Assembly: GCA_015066905.1 (NCBI GenBank)
Contig: SVNN01000004.1
Coordinates: 1 to 35,836 of the forward strand
DNA length: 35,836 bases
DNA from: Ruminococcus sp.
GTDB lineage: Bacteria > Bacillota > Clostridia > Oscillospirales > Ruminococcaceae
Direction of reading: 5' to 3'
In this document: piece by piece, positions 32,592 to 35,836 of the stretch
Layout: each line of letters opens with the position of its first letter
Numbering within the stretch: the first letter of the stretch is position 1
Position numbers and translations under genes: made by a program
The notes under the pieces: generated by a model
What the model was told of the DNA's origin: nothing
The model's database searches: none
The model's input: only the letters and a program-made list of their open reading frames with translations

Positions 32592-33236
32592 ATGCGTTCT
32601 TTTTTAATCATCGGCCTCGGACGCTTTGGCCGTATTATGGCTGCGAAGCTGGAGGAACAGGGCAACGAGGTGCTGGCGATTGATATCAACGAGGAGCGCG
32701 TGAACGACGCGCTGCAATATGTGTCGAACGCGCAGATCGGTGACACGACAAATCAGACTTTCATCGAATCGCTGGGCGTCGGAAACTTTGATGTCTGTGT
32801 GGTTGCAATCGGGGATGATTTCCAGGGCTCGCTTGAAACAACGGCATTGCTCAAGGAATATGGTGCGCCCTATGTGGTTGCACGCGCGACCAGAGATGTA
32901 CACAAGAAGTTTTTAGGTCTTGCAGGTGCGGATGAGGTGGTCTATTCCGAGCGCGAAACGGCGGAGCGGCTTGCGGTCTGCCACGGCTCTGACAAGGTGT
33001 TCGACTATATGCAGCTCAGCGACGGCTATGCGATTTTTGAGATTGCGATGCCGGATGCCTGGGAAGGAAAGACGATTATTGATCTGGCGGTGCGTCAGAA
33101 ATATGGCGTGTCGATTCTTGCGATCCGCGAGAACGGTCACCTGAACACGCTGCCGTCTCCGGATCATGTATTTGCTGAGAACGAAACACTGATGATTCTG
33201 GGGCATGAACAGGATGTAAAAAAGCTGATCCGATAA
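32592..33236 (+). CDS. ktrA: Potassium uptake regulatory subunit KtrA (TrkA-N/TrkA-C)
   Basis: Cytosolic ring-forming subunit of 214 residues that gates KtrB. The RCK N-domain starts FLIIGLGRFGRIMAAKL with the nucleotide-binding GxGxxG and the acidic residue in VLAIDINEERV. It continues with IGDTTNQTFIESLGV and VARATRDVHKKFL. A TrkA-C domain follows from about residue 140 (DAWEGKTIIDLAVRQ), the part that binds cyclic-di-AMP in some homologues. AAGGAG lies 8 nt before the ATG at 32592; a longer reading starting inside ktrB is not needed. Confidence 0.95.
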   Translation: MRSFLIIGLGRFGRIMAAKLEEQGNEVLAIDINEERVNDALQYVSNAQIGDTTNQTFIESLGVGNFDVCVVAIGDDFQGSLETTALLKEYGAPYVVARATRDVHKKFLGLAGADEVVYSERETAERLAVCHGSDKVFDYMQLSDGYAIFEIAMPDAWEGKTIIDLAVRQKYGVSILAIRENGHLNTLPSPDHVFAENETLMILGHEQDVKKLIR

Positions 33237-33266
33237 ATTACGGAGGAAAGCAAAAGGGGGCAGGAT

Positions 33267-33713
33267 ATGGAGATGAATTATGACGCGCTCGAGGTCGAGT
33301 GGGTCACGGTGCTGGATCAGTTTACGAAGTTGACCGCCAAGCACAGGGTCTCTGCTATTCCGCGACCGGAATTCATGCTGCTTCACCTGATTGCAAAATC
33401 AAAGAGCGGCGCGGTGAAAATATCGGATCTTGCACTGGAGCTCGGTGTGACAGTGCCTGCTGTATCCAAGCTTCTGAAGCTGCTGGAGAGCAAGCGGGCA
33501 ATCGGACGCGTCAACGACCTGACCGACCGCAGAATCACCTATATCGCGCTGACAGGCGTTGGCAGACAGCTGTATGACAACGCACTGCAGGAGATGCGTA
33601 CCACGGGACTCAGCGTGATGGAACGGGTCGGAGAACAGGAATTCCGCCATTTCCTTGAGGAGGCACAGCGGATTTATGCCGCCTTTGAGGAAGTGCTGAG
33701 CGAAGAAGAATAA
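33267..33713 (+). CDS. MarR family transcriptional regulator
   Basis: Winged-helix regulator of 148 residues. The DNA-binding core is VKISDLALELGVTVPAVSKLLKLLESKRAI, and the wing contains DLTDRRITYIALTGVG. The flanking helices form the usual dimer domain. It is 30 nt after ktrA and 30 nt before the SPFH gene, so it may be part of the same transcript. Ligand and targets are unknown. Confidence 0.93.
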   Translation: MEMNYDALEVEWVTVLDQFTKLTAKHRVSAIPRPEFMLLHLIAKSKSGAVKISDLALELGVTVPAVSKLLKLLESKRAIGRVNDLTDRRITYIALTGVGRQLYDNALQEMRTTGLSVMERVGEQEFRHFLEEAQRIYAAFEEVLSEEE

Positions 33714-33743
33714 TACTATATGACACAAGGAGATTTTATCAAC

Positions 33744-34655
33744 ATGAACGGAACAAATGGATTTCAGAATGCGAACAGCAAACAGGCGAATAATGCAGAT
33801 CTCGGTCCGATGATCAAGAAGATGGTGATTGCCGCTGTGGTGATCGCTGCGGTTCTGATCGTCGCGCTGAACGCGTTTGTCATCGTCCCTGCCGGCAGTA
33901 CGGGCGTTGTGATCACCCTTGGTAAGGTGTCCGACAACGTATATCAGGAGGGTCTGCACTTCAAGGCGCCCTTTGTGCAGGATGTGGAGATCATGTCCAA
34001 CAAGATTCAGGTCTATGAGAGTGGCTCCAGCGCGGTTTCCAAGGACCTTCAGACCGTGAGCAGCACGATTGCGGTCAACTATCGCATCGGACTGGATTCC
34101 AGCGCGTCGATCTACAAGAATATCGGCAGAGAGTATGAGAGCATCGTTCTGATGCCGGCAGTGCAGGAGAGCGTGAAATCGGTTACCGCGCGCTATACCG
34201 CAGAACAGATGATCACCGAGCGCGGTCAGGTCGGTGAGGAGATCAAGGCGATGCTGGAAACCAAGGTAAGCGAGTACGGCATCTTCATCGAGAAATTCAA
34301 TATTGTCAACTTTGATTTTTCTGAGGAATTCAATGCGGCAATTGAGGCAAAGCAGGTTGCCGAGCAGAATCTGCTCAAGACCCAGACCGAACAGGAACAG
34401 GCGATCGTGATTGCAAAGGCTGAGGCAGAAAAGAAGGTCATTGCCGCTGAGGCAGAGGCGAACGCAATTCTCGCGAAGGCAGAAGCACAGGCGACTGCGA
34501 ACGAGGAGATTACCAAGTCGCTCTCTGAGCTGCTGCTGCAGTATCAGATGATTGAAAACTGGGATGGCGAGCTGCCGAAGGTGACGGACGGAAATCCGTT
34601 CATCAGCTTTGATCTGGAAGATCTGGAGGGATCTTCTGCGACAGCAGGCGAATGA
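33744..34655 (+). CDS. SPFH/band 7 (prohibitin-like) membrane protein
   Basis: The 303-residue protein has a short polar head, one membrane helix (MVIAAVVIAAVLIVALNAFV), and an SPFH domain starting VPAGSTGVVITLGKV with GLHFKAPF. A long Ala/Glu/Lys coiled coil follows (about residues 190-265), then a C-terminal segment. Such proteins form ring or cage assemblies in functional membrane microdomains, often with a protease partner; no FtsH or NfeD gene is adjacent. AAGGAG precedes the ATG at 33744 by 11 nt. An upstream in-frame ATG at 33720 would lack a clear ribosome binding site. Confidence 0.92.
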   Translation: MNGTNGFQNANSKQANNADLGPMIKKMVIAAVVIAAVLIVALNAFVIVPAGSTGVVITLGKVSDNVYQEGLHFKAPFVQDVEIMSNKIQVYESGSSAVSKDLQTVSSTIAVNYRIGLDSSASIYKNIGREYESIVLMPAVQESVKSVTARYTAEQMITERGQVGEEIKAMLETKVSEYGIFIEKFNIVNFDFSEEFNAAIEAKQVAEQNLLKTQTEQEQAIVIAKAEAEKKVIAAEAEANAILAKAEAQATANEEITKSLSELLLQYQMIENWDGELPKVTDGNPFISFDLEDLEGSSATAGE

Positions 34656-34679
34656 GAATATAATCAGATAGTTCATATG

Positions 34680-34717
34680 GCACCGGAACGGCAGATACGT
34701 CGTTCCGGTGCTTTTTT
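34680..34717 (+). terminator. Terminator of the SPFH gene
   Basis: GCACCGGAACG (34680-34690) pairs with CGTTCCGGTGC (34701-34711), the stem continuing two pairs inward, followed by TTTTTT. This is a classic strong terminator. Confidence 0.95.
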
Positions 34718-34723
34718 GTGCGG

Positions 34724-34752
34724 TATATCGGGCGAATTTGGCGCATATAGTT
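34724..34752 (+). promoter_or_regulatory. Possible SigE-type promoter of spoIIID
   Basis: TATATC (34724-34729) and CATATAGTT (34744-34752) are 14 nt apart and resemble the mother-cell SigE pattern (ATA-type -35, CATAnnnT-type -10). There is no good sigma-A promoter in the 70 nt between the SPFH terminator and the gene. In Bacillus, spoIIID is SigE-dependent; the match here is by eye. Confidence 0.45.
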
Positions 34753-34788
34753 AGATATCAGGCGAAACAGAATGGGAGTGAGGAAATT

Positions 34789-35049
34789 TTGAAAGGTCAG
34801 CCGAACGACAGAGCCATTCGCCTCGGCGAGTATATCCTGGAGCATAAAGCAACGGTGCGCGCCACCGCCAAGCAGTTCGGGATATCAAAATCTACCGTAC
34901 ATAAGGACGTGAGCGAGCGCCTCCCTTTGATCCAGCCGCAGCTGTATCCGCTTGTCAAGGCGGTGCTGGAGCAGAACAAGCAGGAGCGCCATATCCGCGG
35001 CGGACTGGCAACGCGGGAGAAATATGCACGGATGAATCATAAAAAATAA
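34789..35049 (+). CDS. spoIIID: Sporulation transcriptional regulator SpoIIID
   Basis: Small DNA-binding protein of 86 residues (93 in B. subtilis) that switches mother-cell gene expression between SigE and SigK stages. The family motifs are clear: RAIRLGEYILEHKATVRATAKQFG, then the recognition helix ISKSTVHKDVSERLP and the basic C-terminal HIRGGLATREKYAR. The start is TTG 34789, with GGGAG and GAGG upstream; no ATG fits. It is followed by a GC hairpin, GGCGGC-ACTCGAC-GCCGCC (35056-35074), lacking a T-run. With sigG in the same window it supports a sporulation programme. Confidence 0.94.
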   Translation: MKGQPNDRAIRLGEYILEHKATVRATAKQFGISKSTVHKDVSERLPLIQPQLYPLVKAVLEQNKQERHIRGGLATREKYARMNHKK

Positions 35050-35093
35050 GGACGGGGCGGCACTCGACGCCGCCTGTATTGTGTGATATAATG

Positions 35094-35132
35094 AAACAGC
35101 CCGAGACGTTTTTTCGACGTTTCGGGCTGTTT
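35094..35132. promoter_or_regulatory. Long hairpin between spoIIID and the ECF sigma gene
   Basis: AAACAGCCCGAGACGT (35094-35109) pairs over 16 bp, with one G-T, to 35117-35132 around the loop TTTTTCG. A TATAAT (35087-35092) sits just before it and another (35137-35142) just after. It could be a terminator for spoIIID, an attenuator, or an operator. The second TATAAT has a TCGACG at 17-nt spacing that may act as -35 for the sigma gene. Confidence 0.55.
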
Positions 35133-35207
35133 GGCATATAATTTTGCCTCTGATTTCAACGTTTTGATTCCCTCGGGCGTTTTATATACAGAAAGGGCGG
35201 TGAGAGC

Positions 35208-35711
35208 ATGGAGGAACAATATGATGCGGAATATGTGCGCGCGGTATATGAACGGCACGTGGATGATGTGTTCCGGATCTGCTTTTCCTATCTGCAGAAC
35301 GTGCATGACTGCGAGGATGCGGTTTCAGCGGTGTTTATCAAGCTGCTGAAATATCAGCCGCAGTTCTTTTCCGAGGAGCAGGAGCGCGCCTGGCTGATCG
35401 TGACGGCGTGCAATCACTGCAAGAGCCTGCTGCGGTTTTCTTTGCGGCATCCCAAGGTGGACATCAGTTCCCTGCCCGAGCAGGAATACTGGGAGGACAC
35501 GGAGCATTCCGATCTGCTGAAGCTGGTGCTGTCTTTGCCGGAAAAGCACAGAACCGTGGTGTATCTGCACTTTTTCATGGGCTATTCGCTCGCGGAGATT
35601 GCGAAGATGATGAAGGTGAATGAATCCACCGTGCGTTCCAGGCTGTTTCACGGGAAAAAGAAGCTTTTAAAGATGATGGGAGGAAACGAATATGAAAAAG
35701 CAGTACAATGA
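35208..35711 (+). CDS. ECF-type RNA polymerase sigma factor
   Basis: The 167-residue protein has sigma region 2 (YERHVDDVFRICFSYLQNVHDCEDAVSAVF in overlapping motifs, with the DCEDAV core element) and region 4 (LPEKHRTVVYLHFFMGYS, then LAEIAKMMKVNESTVRSRL as the helix-turn-helix). There is no region 1 or 3, as expected for the extracytoplasmic-function group. The gene overlaps the next by 20 nt, the usual layout for a sigma/anti-sigma pair with coupled translation. The signal is unknown. ATG 35208 has an AAAGGGCGG element upstream. Confidence 0.94.
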   Translation: MEEQYDAEYVRAVYERHVDDVFRICFSYLQNVHDCEDAVSAVFIKLLKYQPQFFSEEQERAWLIVTACNHCKSLLRFSLRHPKVDISSLPEQEYWEDTEHSDLLKLVLSLPEKHRTVVYLHFFMGYSLAEIAKMMKVNESTVRSRLFHGKKKLLKMMGGNEYEKAVQ

Positions 35712-35836
35712 ACTGATCCAGCACATCCACCCGACGCAGGAGCAGCGGGAGCGGATGCTTGACGCGGTACTGGATGAGCGGACAAGCACGGCAAAGCCGC
35801 GCAGACGGATTCTGCCGTATGGCATTGCGGCAGCGG
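35692..35836 (+). CDS. 5' part of a probable anti-sigma factor gene, cut by the window end
   Basis: Forty-eight codons are visible, starting MKKQYNELIQHIHPTQEQ with a charged cytoplasmic helix. The sequence reaches basic residues (KPRRRILPYGIAAA) that look like the beginning of a membrane segment. GGGAGG lies 8 nt before the ATG, inside the sigma gene, and the two frames overlap by 20 nt. The position right after an ECF sigma gene and the cytosol-then-membrane order suggest the cognate anti-sigma factor. The domain itself is too incomplete for a family name. Confidence 0.7.
   Translation, partial: MKKQYNELIQHIHPTQEQRERMLDAVLDERTSTAKPRRRILPYGIAAA

Overview
The window reads as chromosome of a moderately GC-rich Gram-positive gut or rumen bacterium of the Ruminococcus group (Oscillospiraceae). 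The basis is a seven-cohesin cellulosomal scaffoldin with a C-terminal X-dockerin, Thr-rich linkers in several envelope proteins, and Clostridia-type genes (sigG, spoIIID, ymfF/ymfH, M15 carboxypeptidase). Architecture and composition would fit R. flavefaciens or R. champanellensis, but the species is an inference. No rRNA, tRNA, CRISPR array, prophage or insertion sequence was seen, and no gene-free stretch exceeds 300 bases.

Layout. 1-4350: tail of a possible dockerin gene, an intergenic hairpin, the scaffoldin and its terminator. 4359-7767: an M15 D,D-carboxypeptidase (minus), a zinc-ribbon protein, MscL and the sporulation factor SigG (minus). 7947-11690: AI-2E family transporter and quinolinate synthase (plus), facing a P-loop ATPase and a GNAT acetyltransferase (minus). 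11849-12495: a stand-alone PduL phosphotransacylase with a strong promoter and terminator. 12532-22099: a long one-direction gene train: nicotinate phosphoribosyltransferase, MTA/SAH nucleosidase, SAM decarboxylase, arginine-type decarboxylase, spermidine synthase, agmatinase, carboxynorspermidine dehydrogenase and decarboxylase, and an ABC-ATPase-like protein with eroded catalytic motifs. 22169-27605: ymfF-ymfH-lgt-folD, with an SDR gene convergent on folD. 27666-29990: a foldase-like lipoprotein with a huge Thr-rich insert and a LUD-domain protein. 30025-34717: LacI regulator, KtrB/KtrA potassium uptake, MarR regulator, SPFH protein. 34722-35836: spoIIID, then an ECF sigma factor with the start of its probable anti-sigma gene.

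How it fits together. The most interesting unit is the polyamine operon. It encodes two routes that each make spermidine: decarboxylated SAM (SpeD, SpeE, with MtnN clearing methylthioadenosine) and aspartate semialdehyde (carboxynorspermidine dehydrogenase and decarboxylase). It also has an arginine decarboxylase and a ureohydrolase that could work before or after aminopropylation. The wiring cannot be decided from sequence alone.

SigG plus SpoIIID indicate that the lineage has, or recently had, endospore development. Several promoters share an extended -10 element of the form TGnTATAnT. Many starts were moved downstream of the longest possible reading frame to fit ribosome binding sites; three are TTG or GTG. 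All assignments come from reading motifs by eye without database searches.
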